Below, piece after piece: positions 53,933 through 64,000 of a stretch of 64,000 nt of DNA. Source of the stretch: Undaria pinnatifida (lineage: Eukaryota > Sar > Phaeophyceae > Laminariales > Alariaceae). A program made the position numbers and the translations under genes. The notes below the pieces were generated by a model, which did not search any database, was not told the DNA's origin, and saw only the letters and a list, made by a program, of their open reading frames with translations. Every line of letters starts with the position of its first letter. Position 1 is the first letter of the stretch. The stretch covers positions 15,353,355 to 15,417,354 of the forward strand of contig JABAKD010000010.1 of the NCBI GenBank assembly GCA_012845835.1, written 5' to 3'.

Positions 53933-56900
53933 CTGTGAGGTTGCGAAGGGTCAACGGCGAGAAAAAGCGCGCCGTGAAAACACCGTGGTAAGCAAACAAA
54001 TGTAAAAAAACCAAGCCAAGGAAAGCGAGACCGCCAAAACGAGCGTCGAGGCGTCAAATACAGAAGGGTGATATTCGACAACATAAAACGCCACAGGCAG
54101 ACAGACAGATGCGAAATAAGGTACTCGGCAATCCTCGGAAATCGCAGTAGCATACAGACCACGGTCGTCAACAACAAAAATCGCGGGACTTGGCCGTGAA
54201 AACCCGCATTCTCCACTAACGGATCTCGCGCAAACAGAATACCTGTCGCCGTTCGACGCGCGCGCGCCCCGACCGTCTTCGGCGGTGCCGCAAGACCAGA
54301 TCCCGACGTAACCCCATAATATAGAGATCTAATGTCGGCTGCGACCCCAAGACATACGCACGCGGGCGTCCCCACAAACAAACTTCTTTTTTTCGGCACC
54401 CACCTGTTGCGGCTTAGCATTCATTCCCATCATCTGCTGGCCCATCCCTTGACCCTGGTGACCCCCGCCACCGCCGTGCATGCCAGCCATGCCCCCCATC
54501 TGCATCCCCCCTCTTCCGGGCATCATGCCTCCCCGCCCGCCGCCACCGCCGCCCTGAACCATCCCCGCGTGCTGCTGCTGCATGCCCCCGAACCGCATCC
54601 CCCCGGCCGGTCCCTGCTGCTGCATCATCATCCCCCCGCGGCCGTACATGCCGCCCCTCGCCCCAGGACCGGGGTAGCCGTAATTTGGCTGCCCGTTCAT
54701 CATGGGCGCGCCCATTCCCGGCATGCCGTAAGGCATCCCCATAGCACCCGCGCCGCCACCGGGGGCGCCGCCCCCGCCAAGATTGTACGGTGCAGCGGCT
54801 GCCGCCGCGGCCGTAGGCTGGACCTCCGCCGCCGTGGGCACGGGGAAGAAAGACCGGAGAATGTTCTCGCTCTTCAGCCTGGCCTTGATGGCCTTGCCCT
54901 GGAAGGTCTTGCTACGCAGGGCGAGGATGGTGTTAAGGGCGTCGTCTTCGGAGTCCATGGTGATGAACCAGGTGTCGCCCACGTCGCTGCGGATGGCCTT
55001 GATTGGCGCCAACCCATCGCCGGTGAACACCTCTCGGATCTTTTGGGAGGGGGTAGGAGAGAGTCGGGTCATCGTCAACCGCCGGGCGTGGTAGCCGTCC
55101 GTGCATTGGGGGGGGAGGGGGGGGGTACTCATTTGTTGCAGGGGGTGGGAGAGAGTCGAGTCATCGTTAGCCGCCCGGCGCGGTAGACGTGCGTGCATTA
55201 GGGGGGGGGGGCGGGGTACTCATTTATTGCTTGCTTTAGTCAGTTGGCGGTTGACCATGCACCCGTTTCGAGGCGGAGCACCGTTCCTACTCAAAATAGA
55301 GACACCTCCAGCATTTGGGTGCTCGTTACGTTTTGTTTCATATACTACATGAAAAAAAAAAAGCTTATCTTATGTTCTTCTTGCTTGGCCGTCGGTAAAT
55401 ACGAGGAGAGGAGGGGATCGAAAATAGCCCCCCAAGACGGAAGAATGAGAGGGCGGAACAAGAAAAAAAATAGCAGTCGGTTCATGGAACACGCGGTTCA
55501 TCCGATGGACGGCACATTCCACGCCGACGCGCGAAGGCGGGAGAGGTAGAGGGACCGGCAATCTTGATTTTTGGCGAAGCTTGTACCATTCGGCTCTGAC
55601 GATCGACCCTCGCTGTCCAAACACACCCGGCGGAGCTCCACAGAGCATGGACCGTCTGGCCTGCGTGATAGTCTATTTGACACAACTATGGCCACAACGA
55701 GCCAACAGCCCCATGCCCCGGCCTCCGCGCGGCCCCAACACAAAAAATTGTCCCGTCTTGAAACGGAAACATGCTTCACAAAACAAAAACAACACCCGGC
55801 GCAAAACAAGACTAAACAAGGCAAAACACAACAAGAAAAAAACAAACAACGAAACCACATTCTACAATTGGACTGCAGCAGCCATTGACTCCTCCCAGCC
55901 CTTTCTTCAATTGGAAAAAAAAAGACCGACCAACCGACCGGCCGACCAACAGACTACGTCCTTCATCCAAAAACTATCCCTTTCCCTCTCATTTTCCCTC
56001 CCCGGGTAACCCCCCCCCCCTCCTCATCTAACGCGGGCACGGTCAAAACCTCACAAAAAAAAAAAAAATCCCAAACCCGAAATGAAGCCCACACACTCCC
56101 TTCCCTCTCACCTTCTCTTGAGGGGTCTCGGACGGGATCTCCCTCAAAATGATCGTGTTGCGCTCCTGCTTGATGGTGGGCTTGAGGCCGTCGGGCGTCA
56201 CCACGCACACCGCCGAGTCCTTCACGCTCTCTACGATAAGGGCAGGGTCTGACGTTAGCTGCTGGATCTTGTGGAACTGCGCGATGACCGACACGGGCAC
56301 GCACATCTGCGCGTTCATCTGCGACACCAGGAACCCGTCTGTCTGCAGGTTTTGTCGAGAGAAGTAGAACTCCAGCTGTTGCCAACCATCGCAACCGTAG
56401 TAGTCGTTGGTTGTGGGTGGGTGAGTGGGCGGGCGGATGGGTAGGTAGGGGTGGAGGGGGAGGGGAGGGGAGGGGTGGGGGGGAAGGGGTGGAGGGGGGT
56501 AAGAGGAGGGGGGGCAGGAAAGGGGTGGGGTAGGGGTTGGAGGGGGGATGGGGATGGGGACGGGGACGGGGGGGGGGGCGAGAAGAGCGAGGGGGAAGGA
56601 AAAAGGAAAGCAAGGGCGGAGGGAGCAGAGGGCGGGTGTTTGTCAGCGGTGAACTCAGGGGGGGGGGGGCGGCAAGCGTGGAGCAATGGCCTCTACGACG
56701 AGATTGAATAAGACAGTGGCCCCTCAAACATACCGGTACTCGAAATGTACGAAGCGGCAGCTGTGCGTAACGCAGTGCCTGGTATTCTTTTAATCCTTTC
56801 ATCTTTTTGGGACTTCAGAAAAGTGATAACGAAAAGTGACGGTCATAGCATCGGCCACCGCTTGGGTAGGGGATGATACACTTGATGCCCGGAATACAAC

Positions 56901-59900
56901 CAACGGACTTGTACCACACGGGGTCAGCATGGTCCTACTCGTACCGCTACGCTCTCCCGCTGACGATTGATAAGCACCCTTTTCATCGTTTTGGTCCCAA
57001 GCTCAGTGTACCAAAAATATTGTACCGGAAAAGGAATACATCACGTACCTAGACTAGTCCCTATCTCTTTTTCACAAGCTGATCCAGAGGGCTCACGGCA
57101 GGACAGGATTCACTACTCAGTATAAAGTACATGCTAAAGTGTCATTTTAATCTATCATACGTAAAAAAGTACCTGGTAGACACCAGGAACAAGGTAGATT
57201 TTAGGGAGGCAGACGAAGTAAAATGTTCATGTTTGCCCTGCCCTGACTTGCTCCTGGTAAGGCCTGGTAAGGGATGCGTGTTACCCGTCCCGTTCGCAAA
57301 CGGTTCTCAACCCTAAGCGAGATTCTCGGGAAATCGTCGTTCAAGGTTTGGAAACACGCAATGAACACGAGTCCATACTTGCTAAAAACCCCATTATATT
57401 ATACAAAATGTTTATGGCCTATGGTGATCGGCAACACTAGACACAAATGTGGTTTTCGTTTTGCTTTCGACGCTTCTGTTTCACGTCACAGTGCGCGGCA
57501 TTATTTTGTTCTCGGTCATCACTCGTAACACCTGTAAAAACATCACCTACAACAGGCGTGACGTGCACAACGCAAAATCATAGTTACGTTTTACGTTGCA
57601 CTTACAAATGCTAGTGTCGGTACTGCACCTGCTTCATACCACCAGGTACTAGCTGTACTGACAGTTAATACCGGTACTACAGCAAGTAAGACATGCTTAC
57701 AAATCTCAGCCCAGTCCAACGCACTCAGTCCTCAAAGCAGAATGTTACGTACCGGTATGTACGTCTGTATTGCTGTGTACTCGTGTTTGTGCTTTCTTCA
57801 TTGATTATTCTCTCTCGGTCAAATTCACCCCCCCCCCCCCCCCCCCCCGCCCCGCAAATCAAACCTAGACTGCCGATCAGAACGTGATATCGGCAGCAAG
57901 CACACCGCATAGCACAGGACAATTAGCTATGCAAAAGTAGCTCTTGGCATTGCCAAATAGCTAGCCGCACCGAATCATGGACCTCTTCTTTGTGCTCTTT
58001 TAACATTTTGATGTACTCTCCCTTGCGCGGCGTGGCGGGCGGCGTCAGCCGCCCGCGGAGCGGAGCCCTTGTCTAAATACCAGTTTACAAGGGTATTCTA
58101 CTGCCAATACACGTATATCATACCAGGTCGTACCAGTGCGTGACTTCAATACTCACGGCAGTACAGAAATACGAGCGCATAATAGACAGGACGAAATTGC
58201 GTCACCATTGCCTACACAACTACATCGTAAAAAGGGGATGACAGCGACTACATTTGACAAATACCTGGTAAAGTAAAGGGGGATGATGGCTACTTGCGAC
58301 TCACCCCCTATGTATCACGTTGCCTTCCAAGAATTTACGTTGGCGGTTCTTGCGTGCGGTTATGACGCAGTCGGCCATTTTGCTGCGGTATAAGGTATAC
58401 CTAACACGAACCCCCGTCAACCCTTGCACAACTTCACCCACGCTTTCGGGGACAAACTCCATGGAGTTGGATTAGGTTGACTTTCGCAGTGGGAGAAGTA
58501 GGTAGTACCGGTACCCCGGGTACGCGCCGTCCCGAGGGCACCGCGCGGTAAGGGATGGGACCGTCTTGCCCGCCGCAGCGGTTTTTTTGGGGGGGAATTC
58601 CCGAGGGATTGTATGGGAAAGGTTCTCGTTTGTTCACCGCGGGATATGAACGGCACGGGCAGGTGGGCAGCCATTGGGTTGACGGATTGGGATGGGACAC
58701 GATTTCTTGTTGGGGCGGGACGAGACGGGTCGGGAAACGGGTCGAGAAAATGTCGGGAAATCGGGCGGGAACATCGTCGGGAAGTCGGCCCGCAATATAG
58801 TTAGGAACACGGTCAGCAACATAGCTTCCGGAAGGATCACAGCTGACCTATTTTGTCTTTTTTTTTTTCGCCTGGCTCTCTTTTTCTTTTATGCAAAAAA
58901 AAACAACACACGCACGTCAACCGTTTATTAGTTCTTCGTAAAACCATTTCGTTTTTTAATACGTGACAAAGTAACAAAAAAAAACAAGGGGAAACAAGAG
59001 AAAAAATAATCAAGCAAAACCTAAAATGTCTGTAGTCCCCCAGCAATCTCGCCTCTATTGCTGCTGCTGCATCCAAACCTGCCTAATCCTGTTGCATCCA
59101 TGACATTTAGAAAAACGAGAAAACTGTGGGAAAATGAAATGGAACTACTGTAACTGCCACAGTAGGCGGGAGACTACTGCTGTGTGCGGACGTCGGGAGG
59201 GGATGGGAACAACTGGGCAGATAATGGGGCAGGGAAACAAGCGGGACGAGAACAAGACACCGTACGTCGAGATGGTAGAGATGGTAGACTGCTGTGGGAA
59301 CAGAAACCAGCGACGGAAACGGTCGGGAAATCGCAGGCGGGAACGAAGTAGCACACGGTTTCCCGTTCCCGTCCCGACCACATTTTGCCGTCCCGGCTGT
59401 TACCGCGAGTCCAGGGGTTATTCCCGCTCGAATCCTTCATCCTGGGAGGCATGAACGACTCCCAACATCGGGGGGGGAGGGGGCGAAAAACTAACCAGTA
59501 ATTGCCCAAACGTATTCAGTCCCTGCGCAAAGACGTGCCGCGATTGGGAAAAGACGAGTTCCCCCCGTACCCTTCCACCTTCCACGCGGGGCGGTACTAC
59601 TGCTGAATGCTTCGTAGGCACGCTATACTGGTGGTATACTGGTGGTATATCACATGCTAGCCACAACAAAATAAATAGCTCAGCGCTCTGGGAGACTTTA
59701 GTTTACAAAGAAACTCGAGAGATGGCGAGAACAATTGGACTAGCGCTTTGTGGGTTGACCAGAAAATCGAGTGGGTTTGTGTGTGTTGTTCAAAGCATCC
59801 CACGGTGCAGACCGCGCCCATACTTCACGAAAAATTGCTGCTGTGACAGTAGTACTACATGTTCGTAAGAAATGCTGCTGCCTTCACTGTGTTGTATGTA

Positions 59901-61492
59901 CGTAGCAACTGTATTCGTGGCTCTCGAGCGTTTTGCTTCGCCCGTTGCAACAGAGAGTTACCGGCTCAAATATGTTCCACTCCAGTCCATACCCCCCGTG
60001 GGCGGTTGTGGCTGTCGTTTACAAATATAAAGCTTTTAAAATACACACCGGTAGACTACAATACCGACAGAGCAGTCTACTGAACCAATAACAGAGCAGT
60101 CTACGAATTACGACTACAGGGTAGACAATTACCAGCCACCTGACTTCCAGAGTGTGACGTACATTATGCCCTTGTAGGTGCATCCTTTTTTCGCGAGATT
60201 GGGAGCGACAAATCTGCAAACCTGCAAAAAGCTACCGGTGCCTGGTACAGCAGCATGATATGTTCCGGCTTCAAGCGACTCGTTGGAAAAACGGCAAAAC
60301 CCCACGCCACAAGAAATAAATCCTGTGCCAGTACGACGATTACCAAGTACCACGTATAACATATACATGAATACTACGAAGCAGCAGAACATGGAGGAAC
60401 ACCTCGTACAAACTCACGGCTGACGTCCTTGAAATATTATTTATAAAATGCATGCAGGTGCAAGTAACACCCAAAGTATCATACAACAGGTAGTACCAGC
60501 ACGTATTGGTGTAAAAGCCAGTGGTGGTATAGTTTGCAGCACAGACAACAGATAGTGGTCCCCTCTTAGTGCCGGTACATGCACTATAGAGGGAAATTCC
60601 GGCACTATAGCGGAAACCGGCACTACTCCGCATACCCACACTACAGGTTTTTCCTATCTGTGCCAAGCGATTTCAAGGGCACTATAGCGGGCGGCCGGCT
60701 CTACTAAACCGGCCCTTATAGACTTTACTGCTGCATTGTAATGATCGGCCATACGGACGGCGTAGACTCGAAGCGAGCGTAAGAAAGCAACACCACACAC
60801 AGAAAAGACGCATGCGCAGAGCGAGAAATCTCGTACAAGAGGATTCATCCACACGCCCACACGCAGCATCTTCCCAATCACCCCGCCCTCCAAAAAAAAA
60901 AGGACAAAAATGCGGCGGGTTCATTGCTCACGGCTGTAGCCACAAGTGCTAATGGTACTGCTGCTGCTGCTGTTGCCGCCGCTGCTGCCGCTGCTGCTGC
61001 TGTTACACAACCCACCAGGGTGTACGTTGCGGGTGCATTTTCTCATCGTAGTCCTCCAGGTTCTTCTGCTCCAAAAAAAAAAATTTCAGCGCTGCTGGAT
61101 AGAGCAATATCCGTATTATTTTTAGTATCGATATCATCCGCAACGAACACACATCACACGCTGAAATTGCACAAAAGGCCCATCCCTTCGTACACAGCCA
61201 TTCCTGCGTGCTGTGCGTAGCGCGTGATAGACAGCCGGACACAAACCGGAGCAACACAACCAGGCGAACCCACCTGCTTCTTGAGAGCTTCTAGTAAGTC
61301 CTTCCCGTGCAGCTTTTCCTCCGGCACGGGCGGCGGAGTAGGTGCGCCAGCCAGAGAACCCACACCGGTCCCCCCCTTCACCACTCCTGCTGCTGCTGCG
61401 GGTACAACTCCTCCTCCTGCCCCTGCTGATGTAGCCTCCGGGGCCACCGGCGGCGGCATCTCTGCAGAGACGAGAGAATCTTCCATTCTCAT
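51836..61492 (-). CDS. LARP4: LARP4-type La-related RNA-binding protein, 4 core exons
   Basis: La-related protein of the LARP4/4B group; known members bind poly(A) RNA and PABP and stabilise mRNAs in the cytoplasm. Exons on the minus strand: 61492-61274, 56375-56112, 55039-54404, 53932-51836; 1071 aa. LLEALKKQ joins LEFYFSRQNLQTDGFLVSQM across the 4.9-kb first intron to make the La motif (about 66-135); the RRM runs from NTIILREIP (146-154) to TFQGKAIKARLKS, the LARP4 pattern. The tail is Gly/Met-rich, then poly-Gln, then Gly/Ser/Ala-rich, with ANFPPLPG at 549-556, a motif shared with animal LARP4, and AYAAALLKK near 865. All three introns are phase 0. Start choice: ATG at 61492; an in-frame ATG at 61570 would add 26 residues. 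The 3' end is uncertain (stop at 51836, or donor after 51899). Confidence 0.85.
54404..55039 (-). CDS. LARP4: LARP4 exon 3 (RRM, Gly/Met-rich tail)
   Basis: Acceptor cccaaaag|ATC (the only non-CAG acceptor in the three core genes), donor CAG|gtgggt, 212 codons. WFITMDSEDDALNTILALRS is the RNP1-side strand and helix; TFQGKAIKARLKSENILRSF closes the RRM. The rest is rich in Gly, Met and Gln (GMPYGMPGMGAPMMNG). Confidence 0.88.
55046..55215 (-). repeat. Duplicated 3' end of LARP4 intron 2
   Basis: gggggt[ag]ggagagagtcg ... gtcatcgt[ct]a[ag]cc ... gtgcatt and a G run occur twice (55046-55130, 55134-55215), next to the exon 3 acceptor at 55040. Confidence 0.75.
55210..55352 (+). repeat. Interspersed repeat H, copy 1
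   Basis: Starts at a G run with ggtactcattt, contains gtttcgaggcggagcaccgt and gagacacctccagcatttgg. Confidence 0.75.
56112..56375 (-). CDS. LARP4: LARP4 exon 2 (La motif, start of RRM)
   Basis: Acceptor ggcaacag|CTG, donor AAG|gtgaga, 88 codons. FYFSRQNLQTDGFLVSQM, then HKIQQLTSDPALIVESVKDS and ILREIPSETPQEK, follow the family order without gaps. Confidence 0.92.
57768..58074 (+). repeat. Repeat E, copy 3 (perfect hairpin)
   Basis: Same blocks, with a C run inserted near 57830. It ends with a perfect 9-bp inverted repeat, GCGGGCGGC-gtca-GCCGCCCGC, then ggagcggagcccttg. LARP4 intron 1. Confidence 0.8.
60555..60735 (+). repeat. Dispersed copy of the 10.2-kb array unit
   Basis: Contains tgcactatagagggaa, ccggcactactccgcat, ctatctgtgccaagcgattt and gcactatagcgggc. 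Lies in LARP4 intron 1. Confidence 0.75.
61274..61492 (-). CDS. LARP4: LARP4 exon 1
   Basis: 73 codons from ATG AGA ATG GAA, Pro/Ala/Gly-rich, ending GKDLLEALKKQ|gtgggt. The end is the first helix of the La motif. The alternative in-frame ATGs are at 61570 and 61486. No PAM2-like motif was seen. Confidence 0.8.
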
Positions 61493-63368
61493 GGCAATTG
61501 GGCTTCCGGCTAACGACGTCGAGAGCGTCTGCTCTCGCTCTTGGAACACTAACCAACCACAGACAGCCAAGCTGCTCCAGAAGGAGTCCTTGTAGGAAGG
61601 TGTATAATAGACAGGCCTGTCTGTGTGGGTTACACTGCTGCTGCTGCTGCTGTGTGTGCTCTCCAGCAGACCAAAGCAGTGGGGGCCCTGAGCCCGCCTT
61701 CCCCTGTCTTGGAGAGGGCAGGTTGGGCCCTTAGCTTCCTCGAGGAGATATCTCCTGTCTCCTGGCTAGCGGCTAGCCCGAGGCCTGCGAACGCCACCGC
61801 CAGTGATTCAAGCGCTGCCTTCGGGAGAGAGCGGGGTGTACAAACAGCAAAGCAAAACAGCCAAAAATGGGCGATAAACACACACCAAGTGAAAATTACG
61901 AACCAGGGGAGCGATATGCCTGTGGTCCGAGGCGCAGTATTTTTTGCTCTCGAACTTGTGGTAGTAGCGGCAACATGGATAGGCATAGGGTTTCTGCTAG
62001 CATGCGGCGTGGGAGGCACAGGTGGCGCTTGCTACGCCCTGGGGTAGACACGGGTACACGAGAGCTCGCGATATGCAGCTAGCTGCAGTTCCGCTCAAAT
62101 TGTACATTACTTCGGGCTCATTGTGAGCAGAGTGGATGTGCAATGTAGGCCTCAGAAAGCCACCACCCAATGGACTCAACCAACTAGAAGTCGCCCTCCT
62201 GCTCTACGCACTGCCGGCTGCGGAGTCCACCCGCGGCGCGCAGGCCTTTCAATTGATACAAGCAAGTGCCTCTATGGGGCTCGTACAATTTCGGGCTACC
62301 TGCCGCCGTCGCCCAGCAATGACACGATGGCGCTCATCTAACAGGCAACTTGCAGAGGTGGCTTCACAGGCAGACGCGAGGAGGAGGTGGCTACTGCCAT
62401 CCAAATTGTATCATCACACCTCAAGATAGACGTTTTCTCGATCCCGGTTCGCCGTCCCTCACCACACGCAGGCAGTACTCCACTCTTGTTATGCCCTCCG
62501 ACCTGTACGTTGGCACGCTTCAACTCTACAAGCAGCGCTAATAGGGTCACATCCACCACACCTCGATCCACGGATTTAACCCTCTCCCCTTGTCGTATCG
62601 GCCTCATTACTTGCTGTTATCCCGTGATTTGATATTTATGTTTTTCAAGCCAAATGCCACTTTGGGCGTGAATTTAAAGACGTTTTTTATTTAATATTGA
62701 CCAATACGGTCCTTAAATTTTCGCCCATAGGGTGTCTCGAAGCTGGAGAAGAGCGAAGGTGCATTTTATTGTCTGTCGTGGTGCACTACTATCTATCGTA
62801 CTCACTCACAGATCTCTGTGCGCAACGGCTTACGTTATTATTATAGTCGATGAGTTGCGCGTCACCTGCCGATACCAAAGAAGGTGCACACGGTGCGGTG
62901 TGAGGAAAGATGCCCCGCGCGTCTCTCATCTCTGCATCTATCTGTGTCAAGCAGTATGTGCAAGTAGAAAAATACGAGGGGATGTCGCAAGTAGGTGTAT
63001 ATATGTACCAGAGAGGGTATAAAAAAATGCCGAAACTAATTAAAACATACCCACCCCCCCCGTTGTATACCATGCATGTATATGTATGTGGTATCTGGCG
63101 TATCATACCAGTTGAAACGTTGACGAGTCTCAACAAGAGCGGAAAGCGCAAGTCCTGAGCGTGAGTTGGTTGTTTGCAAAAAATCGATGAAAATCGACGA
63201 GCGAGCATAAAAGACTGAAAATGGGAAGAACGCTGAAACCTTATTATTTATGCGCGCGATAAAAATGAAGGCATGTATGTACCGGGGGGAAAGGGGGTGT
63301 CATACAACATTAGTCTATTATTACAGCAGCAGTATTATTGTGTTTTTCACAAATGTGAATGGATAGAG

Positions 63369-63392
63369 CTATCCCTAACCCTAACCCTAACT
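63369..63392 (+). repeat. Short interstitial telomere-type run
   Basis: ccctaaccctaaccctaact, about three copies of CCCTAA. Too short to mark a chromosome end by itself. Confidence 0.7.
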
Positions 63393-63447
63393 CATATGAA
63401 GATACGAAATATACCGATGAGTGCCTGTTGTATATTTATTTGTTGTT

Positions 63448-63745
63448 ACCGGTTATTCGACTTACAAGATTCACTTGATAAAAGGATACATTTCCCTTCA
63501 CAGCTGTCAGATTTTGTCCCCCTCAGAAACGGGTTTTATAGTTTCCGCGCACAGACTGACTAAAATCATCCTGTTGACCCTGATAGCTACACTGTAGTTG
63601 TAAGGGGAGTCGCCGACCTATATCCTTAATGAGGACACACAACTCGTAATGCGCGCGATCGGAGTATCACACACAGCTTGCAAAGATAGATGAGTTTCGA
63701 CGAAATCTTCGATCTCACAGCTGGAGTGTATTTTTATTTTTTTAA
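63448..63745 (+). repeat. 290-bp dispersed repeat, copy 2
   Basis: Near-identical partner of the 5.44-kb copy, 58 kb away. It differs by a few bases, including a 4-bp insertion (gata) near 63688. Confidence 0.85.
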
Positions 63746-64000
63746 TATTTTTTGTTGTTGTTCTCACATTATTATTAAATTTAACTTGCATAATAATCAA
63801 GTCCGTGGTCACAGGACAGGCTCCAGTCACTCTGGAGCTGAGGATATCCCAGGGAAAAACACAAACCAAAGGTGTCGTACATGCATATATCACAACTGAC
63901 GCAATTCATGCCTCCACCAGAAACATGTAAAAGTTAAATCGAGAGTCAGCCTACGATGTGCCAGGTCCATACTGACTGGTGCATACGTCTCACTACTCGC

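Larger units (their letters stand above)
61571..64000. other. Region upstream of LARP4, no recognised gene
   Basis: Presumably contains the LARP4 promoter just above 61.5 kb. Frames such as 61625-62047 (+), with a hydrophobic stretch near its end, match nothing I know. Repeat copies and the telomere-type run occupy the right end. Confidence 0.5.

Noticed and set aside
51974-55186. Long frames antisense to LARP4 exons 3 and 4 (for example 54332-55186, 52893-53792, 53506-53991)
   Set aside because: Triplet-biased coding sequence keeps the opposite strand open; only the minus strand shows RRM and LARP motifs and fits splice sites.
63369-63392. A chromosome end
   Set aside because: Only about three CCCTAA copies, followed by ordinary repeat sequence.

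Overview
This window is nuclear DNA from a eukaryote with long spliced genes, most likely a brown alga or a related stramenopile. The reasons are three conserved eukaryotic genes cut by introns of about 0.4 to 5 kb, near-balanced base composition, glutamine-, alanine- and glycine-rich insertions, many long C/G runs, a short (CCCTAA) telomere-type run near 63.37 kb, and dense small interspersed repeats. The lineage is an inference; no organellar, bacterial or viral gene was recognised.

Layout. 1-8.9 kb holds no recognised gene: composite C-rich repeats, dispersed repeat copies and one decayed cassette flanked by short direct repeats. Complement(8883..26018) is a 12-exon NUP88-type nucleoporin gene (beta-propeller exons 1-7, coiled-coil exons 8-12), whose introns carry a broken LINE, tRNA-like elements and tandem arrays. 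26019-26346 is a 328-bp divergent promoter region. 26347..33666 (+) is an 8-exon HBS1-type translational GTPase gene, followed by a pure AGGGA pentamer block. About 33.7-44 kb has no recognised gene. Complement(51836..61492) is a LARP4-type RNA-binding protein gene (La motif plus RRM); two further same-strand exon candidates at 47.3-47.5 and 44.0-44.4 kb may extend it. 47.9-51.2 kb is a satellite of about 255-bp units arranged as alternating A/B dimers. 61.6-64 kb has no recognised gene.

How the genes relate. NUP88 (nuclear pore, mRNP and CRM1 traffic), HBS1 (ribosome rescue with Pelota/Dom34) and LARP4 (poly(A)/PABP-linked mRNA stability) all belong to mRNA export, translation and turnover. 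That may be coincidence, since linkage is not functional evidence in such genomes. NUP88 and HBS1 start codons lie head to head and could share a promoter.

All gene models were assembled by hand from reading frame continuity, splice signals and remembered family sequence. Of the 21 introns in the three core models, 20 are phase 0, and nearly all donors are GT with G at position +5 and acceptors CAG. One disruption is visible: a 17-G run in NUP88 exon 1 puts its two halves in different frames.
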